The position numbers and the translations under genes were made by a program. Shown one piece after another: positions 12,063 through 23,023 of a stretch of 64,000 nucleotides of DNA. The stretch is from assembly GCF_000003195.3 (NCBI RefSeq), contig NC_012878.2, positions 42,925,821-42,989,820 of the forward strand, in the 5' to 3' direction. How positions within the stretch are numbered: the first letter of the stretch is position 1; each line of letters begins with the position of its first letter. The DNA is from Sorghum bicolor. Taxonomy: Eukaryota; Streptophyta; Magnoliopsida; Poales; Poaceae. The notes beneath the pieces are model-generated. The model saw only the letters and a program-made list of their open reading frames with translations, was not told the DNA's origin and searched no databases.

Positions 12063-12293
12063 GAGCAAATATTATAGTGGACTGTAAGCTGGCTAAATGC
12101 TAAGGTGGAGGAGAAAATGGAGGAGAGAGAGGAGAAGCAAGTTATAAACTTACAGCCAGCTTAGGCACAAGAACTAAAAATTTTATGAGAGAGATAAGTG
12201 AGCCACGTATTAATAGTGAATAACTATGAGTTTGAAGAAGGCTACAAAAAATCTTAGAGCCAGCAAATGAAACTGTATTATTAAACTTTCTGC
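12063..12293. mobile_element. MITE with GAGC...TAATA-type inverted ends
   Basis: The left end (AGCAAATATTATAGTGG...GTAAGCTGGCT) and the inverse of the right end (AGTTTAATAATACAG...TTGCTGGCT) align as imperfect inverted repeats about 230 bp apart. The interior (GGAGGAGAAAATGGAGGAGAGAG, then AGAGAGATAAGTGAGCCACG) is a familiar short grass MITE body. Confidence 0.6.
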
Positions 12294-12700
12294 GCGCGTT
12301 GCTCCCTCAGTCGCCTAGGTCGATGCACCGACTATTGCTCTGCCTCACGCGCTGCCTCCCCTTCCCACGACGACACTTCCTCGGTCCCTCCCCTCTACAC
12401 GTGATGAGACTCCCTCCCTCCCGCCCTTCCCTGCGACTAGCGACAACGCTCCCTCCCCTTCTCCTCCTGCCCATACACACTCCCAGGTGGATCTGCTGCA
12501 GGGCCACTCAACACTCATTTCCCTCGCTGGCACCAGATCTGTTGTAGGGTCGGCTCCTTCCCCGGCTTCTTGGTGCTGAGAAAGATGGCTGCTGAATGCT
12601 GATCCAGGGCCGGCTGCTTCTCCTTGTCGGTGCTTTGCCCATAGGCCCTCGTTGCCGTGCTCCTTCATCCCCGGATTTGCTGTGTTGAGATAGCTGAGCC
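12294..12700. other. GC-rich stretch without recognisable gene
   Basis: Frames of 66-107 codons on both strands (Pro/Leu/Arg-rich plus, Gly/Arg/Glu-rich minus) reflect composition. No domain, and no splice or promoter signal that I would trust. Confidence 0.4.
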
Positions 12701-12702
12701 TG

Positions 12703-12795
12703 TTCTGTTTTCTTTTCAGCCGTATTTTTCTGTTAGCCAGCAGTGTTTTTCTCTCACAATAAATCAGCCAACAGTAATTTCATTTCAGCCTTAAC
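12703..12795. mobile_element. hAT-type MITE fragment (copy 1 of 3)
   Basis: Contains TTTTCAGCC...TTTCTCTCACAATAAATCAGCCAACAGTA...CAGCC, the core of a very common grass MITE whose ends read roughly GCTTATCAGCCGGCT. Related fragments occur at 13258-13345 and 17785-17883. Confidence 0.5.
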
Positions 12796-12801
12796 TTCTG
12801 T

Positions 12802-13106
12802 TGCTAGAAGTGGGTTTGAGAACTTTGCTTGAAAAAATTGCAAAATAGAGGATAAATAAAAATAAAGTAGGGGACCACTCAAATCAGATATGAGCACTCT
12901 GATTTGGGTGCTCTAGTGACCCATCGAGGTCACTCCTTGCTAGAAGAAGTGGGTCTTAATTATCATTGTTTGTTAAAAAAGATTTGAAAACTTTACTAGA
13001 AAAAAATTGCAAAATAGAGGATAAATAAAAATAAAGTAGGGGACTACTCAAATCAGATATGGGGACTCTGATTTGGGTGCTCTGGTGACCCATCGAGGTC
13101 ACTCCT
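12802..13106. repeat. 169-bp-period tandem duplication
   Basis: Segments 12812-12937 and 12981-13106 are near-identical over 126 bases (for example TTGCAAAATAGAGGATAAAT and GACCCATCGAGGTCACTCCT). The linker also repeats TGCTAGAAG(AAG)TGGGT. There are few differences, so the duplication is recent relative to its surroundings. Confidence 0.85.
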
Positions 13107-13257
13107 AACGGACTAAGCGAGTCGCCACCGACGCCCACTGGAGAAGCAGATAAACACTATGCCTGCATCACGCAGACATGGGGACTTCAGCAGCTCTCTC
13201 TAACAGGAAGTATTATCCAGGAAAATATTATAATTACCAACAGAAGCTGCCTCTATA

Positions 13258-13345
13258 AGGTATGTTTGGGCTTATCAGCCGAATCTGCCAGCCATTCAAC
13301 AATATTTTTCTTTCAAAATAAATCAGTCAACAATACTTTATGCCA
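13258..13345. mobile_element. hAT-type MITE fragment (copy 2 of 3)
   Basis: GGGCTTATCAGCCGAATCTG...CAACAATATTTTTCTTTC...AATAAATCAGTCAACAATA matches the MITE core seen at 12703 and 17785. Confidence 0.5.
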
Positions 13346-13618
13346 TAGTTTATCACTACACTCGGTGATCAGGTTGCTAGCTGTCAGCCCGTTAGATCCG
13401 ACAGAAATTTGGGTACGAAAAATTCAGCTGGTCCTAGCTACCAAGATATGTCGGTTTTGACTTGGCAAGAGTGAAAGCATTACTCTTCGTTGGCTACACT
13501 TCTCGTTTTTCCTCCGGTATGGCAAATCAAAATCTGGGAGAAAGCTATTTGATTTGTCGAGTGTTTGTAGACTAGCACCAAATCTATAACTCTTATAAAA
13601 CTAAACCCCACTAGATGA

Positions 13619-13722
13619 ATTCTCTCTCCATGCAAGGTGTCCACATCATTTCCCACTAAGTGGCCCACTAAATATTCTATCTCTTCATACAAGGTGTCCA
13701 CATCATTCCCCACTAAGTCCAT
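13619..13722. repeat. Short tandem duplication, about 60-bp period
   Basis: CAAGGTGTCCACATCATT followed by YCCCACTAAGT occurs at about 13634-13664 and 13690-13720. The preceding TTCTCTC/TATCTC bases also match. Confidence 0.75.
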
Positions 13723-14009
13723 ATCGTCCCATATTAATTACAAAAAATTACCATATCATCTATATCATGTGAAATACTTTAAATCTTTAATCTATTAACA
13801 TACAAGTCATGTACATACACTATTTGTTTCATCACCAATTAATTCTTCTATAATGTAACCAAATATTAATTTTTGTTCTATTAGCTTAGTATTTTTTTAC
13901 TAGATCTAATACAATAAAATACATGCAAGTCAAATTCATATGTATACATACATAATAGACTGAATACTATATAATAATGCTATGTGTATAATGATTTATT
14001 TTAAAAAAA

Positions 14010-14041
14010 ATCTCACAGCAACGCGCGGAGAATTCATCTAG
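14010..14041 (+). mobile_element. Helitron 3' terminus, GCAACGCGCGG type
   Basis: CAGCAACGCGCGGAGAATTC, then ATCTAG, then T. Grass Helitrons of this family end with a GCAACGCRCGG-like hairpin remnant 10-12 bases before CTAG/T. The body extends leftward; its 5' end is not located and may lie near 13465. Confidence 0.5.
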
Positions 14042-14254
14042 TTAACTTAAATAAGGAGCTTCAGACACAACAAACTGGTACAAGCAACCGCGCGCATTAC
14101 AACCAGGTCATCCAAATCCTTAAATTAATTAACATGTAAACCACCACGGCACCACCCAAAGTGATAAAGCCATTTGCTCTCCTCCCCTCCTGGCTGTAAC
14201 GTGGTTGTACAAACGAGTTATGTACATGTAGCACAGAAAACACTACCACACTCT

Positions 14255-14510
14255 CCTTCCAAAACAGAGTGTACTTCTAGATATAGTCCAAATCAAACTA
14301 TTTTAAGTTTGAACAAATTTATTCTCAAAAAATAAGTTTGATTAAATTTATAAAAGAATATCAATAATTTATCTATGGAATTTATTTTATGGTAAATCCA
14401 AATGGTGCTTATTTGATGTCATAAATATTTGCATATTTTTATAAAAGATTGGTCCAACTGAAGTTGATTTAGTACTGTAGTTACATGTGCTCTCTTTTCA
14501 GAACAGAGCA
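14255..14510. mobile_element. Stowaway-like MITE
   Basis: The left end CACTCTCCTTCCAAAACAGAG and the right end CTCTCTTTTCAGAACAGAG are related, and the interior follows the usual order: AGTTTGAACAAATTTAT, AATATCAATAATTTATCTAT, TATTTGATGTCATAAATATT, AAAGATTGGTCCAACT. This is the layout of the widespread grass Stowaway MITE. Confidence 0.6.
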
Positions 14511-14814
14511 AATTTACTAAAATTTTCTTTGGAGCCCTTGAAAAGTTGAAATCAAGGAGCTGATTCAGAGCTTAGATATCTCAGCACTACTAGCCCATTG
14601 GTTTGTGCCAACCTTATTGCAAACAAGTTATCAGCTGCATGTGCTCATGTTTTTTCTTCTGTTGAGCAAATTACATTGCTCAGAAGTTAGTATAGGCAAT
14701 TCTTCTGGAGAAGTTTAGCGAGGAGTGTGCAACTGAGCATCCTTTGGAGTATGAGTCGGACTATAGGTTGGTAAAAACCTCTGTATCCTCACCACCCACA
14801 TGCATTCCCAAATG

Positions 14815-14827
14815 GCCATATATTTAT
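14815..14827 (+). promoter_or_regulatory. TATA box of the secreted Cys-rich protein gene
   Basis: ATATATTTATAACC about 90 bases upstream of the ATG at 14911, in a normal position for a plant TATA box with a leader of about 60 bases. CCAATCAG follows directly. Confidence 0.55.
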
Positions 14828-14910
14828 AACCAATCAGCCACAGGCTAATTTAGAGGCAATAGCGAGCCTAAGCCTAACCAGCGCTGTTCATCAGCTCATC
14901 ATATTATTCA

Positions 14911-15957
14911 ATGGCCTTTCAAAGAAGTGGTAGCTTGTTAGCCCTAGCCTTCGCCATTTGCATACTGATACCGTGCTGCTCCTCCAGTGAGTATCTACTG
15001 TACTTTGCTAGTCGTATACTTTGCTGTTTTAAACAGCCAGGAATTTCATAATCTGACATTTTCTTGGATACTGAAGGAAATTAAAATGTCTGAAACATCC
15101 CAGGAAATCTGAAATCTGAAATAAGCTAAGTTTGAAACGTCTTCACTCCAAAATTGTATTTCCTTGCAGGCAAAGAAGCCATGGAATTGTTCGAGAGAGC
15201 GTGCCATTGCTTCGATGACCCCAATGTAAGACATCAACGCTAGCTAAGTTTAATGTCAATCTCATTCAGCAAATGCGTGAGCATGATCATGTATATATAT
15301 GGCACAACAATGAGTGCGCCCGCAGATCTACAGCCAGTGCGCGGCGGAGTTGAGGCTGAACGTGGAGGGCGCGTTCCACGTGCAGCGGAACGAGGTGGAC
15401 CAGTACTGCGGCGGGCCGTGCCTGGAGGAGACGCAGCTGGCGCTGCAGTGCGTGGAGGAGGTGGCCACCCAGAGCTTCAAGTTCTCCAATGGCGCGTCGG
15501 TGCTGGCGGTGAAGCAGGCGCTCGGCACGGGATGCAGCTACGGCCCCGACAGAGGTAAACACACTTGCACTTGATGTCAATTTTGACCTCTTTCTTCTCC
15601 CCATGCCATGCATCATGCATGCATATCTGACGACTGACTGTGACTGACCACGCTGTCCGTCTTCCGACGTGCGCAGGAACCTTTGAGATCAGGGAGCGCA
15701 GAGACTGTGTCGGCGGCGCCGACGAGTCCTACTACCACAAGTCTCGGGACCACGAGCAGGAGAAGCCAGTGGGCGGCCGGTACTACTACGGCGAGGGCAG
15801 CCAGCAGCCGTATGAGCAGGGCGCCGGGTATGGCGAGGGCGAGGAGTACTGCTACGGCTACGGGGCCGCTGGAAGGCTAGGAGAGCGCCGCGGCTACCTG
15901 CAAATGATGGTGATCCTGGTGCTCGTTGCCTCTGCACCACTGATGCTCACGCTCTAA
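14911..15957 (+). CDS. Secreted cysteine-rich protein, probably GPI-anchored
   Basis: Four exons: 14911-14986, 15170-15225, 15326-15554 and 15677-15957. All introns are GT-AG and the phases agree, giving 213 residues. Residues 1-25 are a signal peptide (basic start, Leu/Ala/Ile core, CCSS). The mature part has eight cysteines at about 37, 39, 49, 72, 76, 86, 114 and 131, including a CHC pair and a CGGPC motif, which suggests a disulfide-stabilised extracellular domain. Residues 132-190 are low-complexity and rich in Tyr, Gly and Glu. The last 20 residues are hydrophobic with no charged tail, as in GPI-anchor signals. The cysteine pattern recalls a plant-specific domain of unknown function (possibly DUF7731; not checked). 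No function is claimed beyond the secreted or plasma-membrane surface. No lesion is seen, and the GC-rich third exon is typical of grass genes. Confidence 0.85.
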
Positions 15958-16400
15958 AATTCAGTTTGTGGCTGTGCTACCAGGATGTTATAGACCCTTG
16001 TTTTATGATCTATTCCTTCGTTTTTTTCTTCCCCTTCAGGCCTTCACTTGTCAGTTGTCAGTCATTTTGCACGCAATGCCTACGTTCTATAGCACAAACA
16101 CCTCTTCTACAAATATGTTTCTAGTATATACTACCTATACTAAAGCATTGTAATTTCTTTAGTCCGCAACTGATCATCCCTCACTCTCACTCATCTTCTT
16201 TCGTTCCTGATTTGTCGTCCCTTTCTCCTAGCCTTCTCGGTTTGACGGATGGCAAAAATAGAACCACGACAGTATAGTCCAAAGCCCAGAGTTTCGTGTT
16301 GGTCTCACTATTATATAATTTTGTGAGACAGAGCTAAATATTAACGAAGCGGTCATAAAAAATCTACTGATAGATGTATTTACGGAGGCAGACGTAAAAT
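15958..16400. other. 3' flank of the gene; no further gene
   Basis: Contains the probable 3' UTR (a T-rich region and AATTTCTTTAG near 16150) followed by AT-rich DNA. No open frame of note. Confidence 0.45.
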
Positions 16401-16417
16401 ACCTGTCTTCCAAAATC

Positions 16418-16637
16418 AATTAATAGAGGTGGGCCTTTTAAAGTGTGCCTTCAAAAAAAATATCATTTTCGAAGGCACCCCCCTTAGGCCACGTTTGGTT
16501 GAAGAGGAATGTGCTCTCTGGAAATATTCCAGCGGGATTCGTTATACAATTTGAATACGCTTCAGTGAACAGGAATTATTCCTGGCCTGGATTTGGCTGA
16601 AACGAACGAGCCCTTAACAGGCTCACCTCTATTAACA
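16418..16637. repeat. Inverted-repeat hairpin split by a MITE
   Basis: TTAATAGAGGTGGGCCTTTT...GTGCCTTC (about 16420-16462) is complementary to GAAGGCACC...AGGCTCACCTCTATTAA (about 16473-16483 plus 16614-16635) once the MITE at 16487-16613 is taken out. Such AGAGGTGGGCCT hairpins are familiar near the ends of grass CACTA elements. A related word, CCGCCTCTGTTAGT, occurs at about 17220. Confidence 0.6.
16487..16613. mobile_element. Tourist-type (PIF/Harbinger) MITE, 127 bp
   Basis: Begins GGCCACGTTTGGTTGAA and ends TTTGGCTGAAACGAACGAGCCC, whose inverse is GGGCTCGTTCGTTTCAGCC, an imperfect TIR. It is flanked by TTA on both sides (16484-16486 and 16614-16616), the expected 3-bp PIF/Harbinger duplication. 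Confidence 0.7.
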
Positions 16638-17250
16638 TCTAGGGTTTCTTATGGTGTCTTCCACACTTCCCTCCCCTTCCTCAGTGGCACCTTCTCTCCC
16701 ATCCTCCCCAGATCCAATCCTATCGTCCCCTTCTCTCCCTTCCCCCAGTGTCAGCTCCATCTGCAGCGCACAGGGCAAAGGCCCCACTTCAGATGTGGTG
16801 CACAGGGCGAGGCCCTCCTCCGTCACCACCTCTAGCGGCGGCAGGAGATCTGTGCGTTGTGCGCGGTCCTTTCTCCGGCAGCGAAGCGTGGCCACCACTT
16901 CAAGCAGCAGCGGCGCTTCGACGTGGGGTGTGTGCCCCCTCCTCGTTGGCAGGGCACAACCACCCCCTCTAGTGGCAGTGGTAGATCCTGTGGGGCAAGG
17001 TCATCCTCTAGCGGCGGAGCATGACCACCACCTCTAGCGGCAACAGCGGATGTGCATGGGGTGCGTCGGCCCCTCAACGCTGTGGCATGGACACGTGGAT
17101 GCCAGGCATGGAGAGCAGTGGTAGTGTGGCAGCGGGCTCGAAGCGCTGCGGCACAGAAGTGGTTGGACTTGGGCTTTTTTATTTTTTTAAAAATCGATTA
17201 ACAATGGCAGACACCGAGCACCGCCTCTGTTAGTCGCAGGCGCTCCCAAA
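16638..17250. other. GC-rich segment, no supported gene
   Basis: Frames of 74-128 codons on both strands with no domain. The sequence lies between two AGAGGTGGGCCT/CCGCCTCTGTTA words and may be the body of a CACTA-like element carrying a gene fragment. Confidence 0.35.
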
Positions 17251-17784
17251 ATTATTTCTGACCACCACCAATAATGTTTACTGTGCTAGTACAAATTCTT
17301 TGGTCCATCGATGTATAGAGTGGCCATAATTAACCAAATGCGACTGGCTGATTTTTTTAATCTCTAATTCGCTCTACAGAAGTAACTAACCAAATTAAGT
17401 TCGTTTAATTCAATCTTCTCGCTCAGGTACCCAAAATAATCAAATTTAGACCTAAATTTCATTATGCCCATTATTGCTAAAATTATCATATGTGTTGACC
17501 AAATTGTGGGTGACATTAGTAAGGTGTCCAAGCTCGATCTTATATTATTTCATTTTGTGAATATTGTATCTTTTATATTAGCCTATGTAGATTAAGCATT
17601 TAATGATCAAAATTGGATGAATCCTATGCAAGAATGATCAAAAGTTCTCCCACAATCAAGTTTGTGAATTGGTGGAGAGGCCCGAGATTTTTAATACAAT
17701 TGGAACAAAAGGGTTTTACACAACAACTAAAATAAAGATGGTATTGTCATGAGAAACAAGACAAAATTGGTTTACAAAGGACAA
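17251..17784. other. AT-rich intergenic stretch
   Basis: No open frame and no recognised element. Confidence 0.45.
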
Positions 17785-17883
17785 TAGTGAACTTATCAGC
17801 CAGAATTTTACGGCGAGCCAACAATATTTGTTTCTCATAATAAATCAGCATCAACCACTTTTACGGCCACCCAAACAGGGCAA
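17785..17883. mobile_element. hAT-type MITE fragment (copy 3 of 3)
   Basis: CTTATCAGCCAGAATTTTAC...CCAACAATATTTGTTTCTC...AATAAATCAGCA...CACCCAAACAGGGC. Same core as at 12703 and 13258, here with a recognisable right end. Confidence 0.5.
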
Positions 17884-18012
17884 TTTGATTTCAGTACAAC
17901 TTGTGCTCCTCTATGGAGACTTAAGGCAATATGAATTCTGCTGGTATTTTTATGTTCATATGTGTTAATGCGGATTTAGGTCACACGCCAGTAGGGGTTC
18001 GATCGTCCAAAG

Positions 18013-20022
18013 TGAAAGCCCTAGTTTGATTTTTGATAATTGATGAAACTCAAGTACTAATCTCTATGTTAAGTATGTGAATTAGATGAGGTTGGTACAT
18101 GTGTCAAGTGGTGAAGCTAGAGATGATCATGGTGAAAATGGCGATGACCACAAGATGATCAAGTGCTCAACTTGGAAAAGAAGAAAGAGAAAACAAAAAA
18201 CCCAGTTGATCAAGGCAAAGGTATTGCTTAGATTTTTGGTCTTGGTGAGCAAGACACCATATAGGGTGTGATCACATTTAGGATAGATAGCCTTACTATA
18301 AAGAGGGGAATTCTTTTGCTATGTGGTCTATCGAGTGCCACTAGGTGACATTGTTTATGTGCATGCATTTAGAACCTAGTGAGCTAACTTAAGTCCTTTG
18401 AAAAAAATGATTGTGAAAATGCTAACACACATGCACACGATGGTATACACATGGTGGTGTTGGTACATTTATAAAGGAGGTGAAGTTTGAGGGGTAGAGA
18501 GGGGTTTGGGATCCTCTCTCCCTCCCGCCAAGCTTGCGAGACGGGATTCGACATTTTTGTGAAAATGAAATGCCTATTTTTCTATTACACCAGAGGCAAG
18601 ATTCAGAGAAGTCATCGGAGTGCACCAAACACTGAGTCGCGGGAGCATCGGATGCTGGGCCAGCGTCTGATGCGTGCGACATTTTGACACAGCACAGAGT
18701 GTTGCACCGACGCGTCCAATGCTCTAGAACCGGACATGGCTAGAGCATTGTTGAGTGTTTGGTGAGTAGTGACGTTAGTAGGGTCATGAATGAGGATTTT
18801 GAGCGGTGTGCGCATCAGACGTTGGCTGTGTTGAATGGACACCCAACTGATGCATTCGATGGTGATTTTCACCATTAGGAACCTCTTTGAGTTGCGTCCG
18901 ACGTAAAGGCTTAGCGTTCGATGGTTCTTGTCGGAGCATCTGACGCCCCTTTAATTGCGGCGCTGACTTACTTTGTGACCATTAGAGATCGACATATGAG
19001 ATTCAAAAGAGGGATGCGTGGCCGCCATCTGTGCGTGCCAACGTCCGATGGCTAACCGTCGCAGCATTTGATGCCCCTAATTTCTATACCGTGAGAGATC
19101 CAACGGCTCTATACATTTGGGGGTCTTTATATATAGTGTTTGTTATATATAGTGTTTGGTCGGCTTGGGGCTCTCTCTCTCTTGACATTTTTGATACACT
19201 TGACATCCTTGTGAGCCTAAGCAAACACCTTTCACTCATCTTCTCCATAGTTCACCATCTTTCTGAGATTGGAAGTGATTTCAAGTGCATTTGCATGAGC
19301 GATTGCATTTAGTGACACTTGGGATCATTGTGGCTATGGAGTTCTTGTTACTCTTGGTAGTTGCTACCACCTAGACGGCTTGGAGGAGCAGTGGAGTTGT
19401 GGCAAGAGTTGGTAATTGTTCTTAGCCCCACCTCCGGTGATCTTGTGAGGAGTATTGTGCCTTCCCCGCCGGAGCGCCAAAGGCAATAAATTGCTCTCGT
19501 CATTGAGCTAACTCACTTGTGGGTAGGTTTTTGCAGTGTCTAATTATGTGGACGAGGTTCGTCTACACCTCTTAGCCACCGAACCACCAAGTGTTGGTCG
19601 ACACAATGGGGACAAGCGTGTCGGCAAGCACGTGAACATCGGGAGAAAAATCTTATGTCTTCATTGTGATTGTCTCATTAGATTTCTCCCGGTGATTGAA
19701 TTTTATATTTTATGATTGGTTCATCCTCTCTTTACGATGGTATAAAGATTACATCTCACTCTTTTACATTCCCACAAACTAGTGTAGCTTGCTATCTTGT
19801 ATAGAAACTTTAGGTAGCTCTGTAGTGTAAGTAGTGACTTAGTCATTATTTGGACATAGAGATTATAACAACTAGACTTGCTTGGATAGGTGGCTTGCAT
19901 CTCTTATAGAACTAGATCAAAATTGCTTACGTCATTTGTTATACTAATCCTTTGCTCTAGTGAGTTTGTAGAAACTTTTAAATAGGCTATTCACCCTCGT
20001 CTAACCATATTAAGACCTTTCA
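18013..20022 (+). mobile_element. Solo LTR A, Ty1/copia-like
   Basis: Starts TGAAAGCCCTAGTTTG and ends AAGACCTTTCA (TG...CA), 2010 bp. It is flanked by CAAAG (18008-18012) and CAGAG (20023-20027), a 5-bp duplication with one mismatch. A TATA-like TTTATATATA lies at about 19127. It shares order and words with LTRs B and C: CAAGGCAAAGGTAT, TTTAGGATAG, ACTAT...AGAGGGGAA, GCTAACACACATGCAC, and a terminal TTTTAAATAGGCTATTCACC. No internal coding region adjoins it, so it is a solo LTR left by LTR-LTR recombination. It is the most diverged, hence probably the oldest, of the three. The lineage (SIRE/Maximus-like) is inference. Confidence 0.8.
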
Positions 20023-20027
20023 CAGAG

Positions 20028-21120
20028 ACTGTATGTGGCTTAGCACGCAGCAGAGGGAGATCCCAATGGCAAGGCTAATCAGCAGGTCGTTGAGGCTGAT
20101 CAGACACTCATTTTTCACTTGATAAACCCACAAACGCCTCCTGGGAGGTTGTTTTAGGATTGGCAAGGACACCTAGAACACCGACATATCTTGTCGAGAG
20201 ATGTGCCAGATAGCATGAGGTTAGAAGAGCTTGAGATAGAAGATAAAAGTAATAGGTGTGGTTTTGATGATTGGGTGTTGGATACCTCAATCGACCATGA
20301 TACTACAATATATATGGAGGGAGTGGTCTTATTTTATAAGAAAACTCTTCCGAAACATAATTTTGAAGTTTCCCAAGGAAAGTTTGGATCAAAATCCAAA
20401 AGCTAGATCCGGACAGGGAACATCGAAAGTTTCGACGCCCATTGGCTAGGAACTTCTATGATGGGTCAAAACTTCGGACATTGGAGCATTTTTTAGGGCA
20501 TAACTCCTTCATCCGGACTCTAAGTTGGACGTTGCACGTATGTATTCTGACCATCTCAACAAGAGGAACACAATGGTGAAGTCTATTATGCATTTTTATA
20601 ACTTTGCCAATTGAATAATTTTAGTTGTCAATACATGGCTCTATTTTTAGGTGAGGTTAATTATATGAACCTGAAAACATAAAAAACCAACTCATGGACG
20701 ACGTAGGATCTAATAGGACGATATATACACCGGCCTTTTTGTTTTAAAAGTGATGATACATGTATCAGCCATTTATTCTAAGATTGATATATGTATATCG
20801 GCCGTCCTCCAAGCAGCTCTAGGCTTCTTGCTAGAGTTTTTTACAACGAGCAAGTTCCAAGCTTGCGTCGTTGTGTCTGGGTCAAACCCGAGGGGCACCA
20901 TCTCGATTGGAAATATTTGAAGTCCAGCTTGTTGTCCTCGGCTTCAAGTTTACATGCAGAAGCACCTTTTTTAACCTTTTGCATAATGGGTTGAGCCTGA
21001 TTCCAAATGACAATCGGTTCTTTAATCTTGTAGATCAGTACTTCCATGGAGCCAATCATAAGAGATGCTTGCTTAATGCCCTCCAAAGGTGCATCACAAA
21101 CTTCTTTCCTTTTACTCACA
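20028..21120. other. Unassigned repeat-like DNA
   Basis: No gene. Phrases such as TTTTTAGGGCATAACTCC...TCCGGACTC around 20500 are typical of retrotransposon LTR/UTR debris, but no boundaries could be set. Short frames at 20191-20406 and 20871-21128 show no domain. Confidence 0.35.
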
Positions 21121-21446
21121 CTAGGTAATGTATCCGTGCGTTGCTACAGAATAGTTAATATTTTATACTAAAAATACACATGTCACACGATAAGATAACA
21201 ATGATATGAAAATAAATACTGATATTAAAGTGACATTTAATTAAAAAAGCAAAGCTTGTGAAAGTAACATAGTCACAGAGAGTGAGTGTCGCAGGCTCAC
21301 AAACTCTAAACTCTACTGTATAGATGTTTCCATGATGCGGCTAAGATAATACTTTATATTGGCGGAAAGAAATCTCCGTTTCTTTCATGCGCAAATAAAC
21401 CATGAATAAGTTACAAAAATGTGTTCTTTTTTTAAATCAAACACCT

Positions 21447-21666
21447 TGTAAGCCCAGTGTTGATTGTGGATACACAGAAGATTCACCCCCATCTCATATA
21501 CAAGTGATTCTGCTTTCACTGGTAGAATGCTAAAATAACTCTGCAACTACATTCCATGTAAGCCCAGTGTTGATTGTGGATACATAGAAGATTCACCCCC
21601 ATCTCATATACAAGTGATTCTGCTTTCATTGGTAGAATGCTAAAAAAACTCTGCAACTACATTCTC
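21447..21666. repeat. 110-bp tandem duplication
   Basis: Copies 21447-21556 and 21557-21666 differ at only a few positions; both contain AGCCCAGTGTTGATTGTGGA and TGGTAGAATGCTAAAA. Confidence 0.9.
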
Positions 21667-21814
21667 CAATTCCCCTTCTAGCACCCATGCTCCTGACCAA
21701 ACACAGGATCTCCTATCTGCTGACTTCCATCCAACCCAAAGCTACAAGGCTGAAATGATAAGAAACAATGAATGGCAAAAAGGAAGAAAAAATAGTAAGA
21801 AAAATACTGGAGCA

Positions 21815-21912
21815 TGTACCAAATGCAAGATATGATGTCAAATTGCACAGTTTGAAGAAGTATGTCAAATTGCACAGTTTGAAGAAAAATACTGGAGCAT
21901 GTACCAAATGAA
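21815..21912. repeat. Interleaved short duplications
   Basis: GTCAAATTGCACAGTTTGAA occurs twice (about 21837 and 21863), flanked on both sides by AAATACTGGAGCATGTACCA (about 21801 and 21885). This gives an A-B-B-A order, as expected from successive small duplications. Confidence 0.8.
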
Positions 21913-22914
21913 GGACATCAAGGTTAGTGTTTCGGTTACATAGATGCATTGGATATCTAAATATTAGGAATATTAGAGAAGGGTTCTAAGAATGATGAAC
22001 TCACTTATATATAGTTTGTATCTCTGCTAGAACTGGCACCAGTAGTTAAATGGATCTAGTTGCACGATGTGCTGCTATAGTAGTTTTAACAGGAAGTTGC
22101 AACATTCAGAGCTAAAACTAAAAAGACCTTTTGCATTTTGAAAAAAGTTGCAGCATTGAGGAAAAATAATGAGGACCTACTGAGCACTATGACCACTGTC
22201 CATCAAAGCACGACATCTTGATTACAGATCCTTCGGACAACACTCTATATCTTTAGATAGAATTGATGTGGGACAGAAGCCGACAAATAACAATTTCTCA
22301 TTGATTATCTCTATTTCTAGATGTTAATGGTAATCAGAATTCAAATGCTCAAATTTGGAAAAGGTAGATCACCTAGCTACACTTGGATCCGGTAGTTTAT
22401 TCCTAAATCTGTGTCAACCAAAAAGAAAAGGCAAAATTTGAATAACCTGGCATCTAACTTTAGTTATTATCAGAACATCCATTTTCAATAATAGTAATAT
22501 AGTATATCCGAAATAACACAGAGTAGGCCGCTCACAATTTATTATTTCATTCAGGCACATGGAACGCACAAAAACACAGAACTAACAATCGCAGCACACA
22601 AGATCTGCCAACTACTGGCACCAGATCTCACCAAACACGGTTCAAAATGCCACACCTGAAGCTAACCTCAACCGTGGAAGAGAAATTCAAGTGACTTACA
22701 TACAGATGAAAGATCAAATAGATTGACAACAATCCAAAGAATGATATATAGATCCAAGCTTAGCAGATTGTCCTGAATGAAAACACAATCTGACTCACCT
22801 GATTCACAGCAGTATTCCTCAGTTTGTATGTGACCAATTTGCTAGTCACCTATGTTTCTCCCAGATGACCTTATGCAAGAGACGATGGATAGATAATAAC
22901 AACAACTGAAGGGA

Positions 22915-22965
22915 AATATCTACACAAGCAAATTGAAGGGAAATATCTACAGAAGCAAATTGGAC
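22915..22965. repeat. Short tandem duplication
   Basis: GAAGGGAAATATCTACASAA with GCAAATT is present twice in direct tandem, with a 27-base period. Confidence 0.8.
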
Positions 22966-23023
22966 ACGATTGATTCACTTATCGATCAGTGAATGAAATC
23001 GCATCTTCAGAGATGTTTTCGAT

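Noticed and set aside
15287..15616. Minus-strand frame of 109 codons over exon 3 of the Cys-rich gene
   Set aside because: Shadow of a GC-rich exon with confirmed splice sites on the plus strand.
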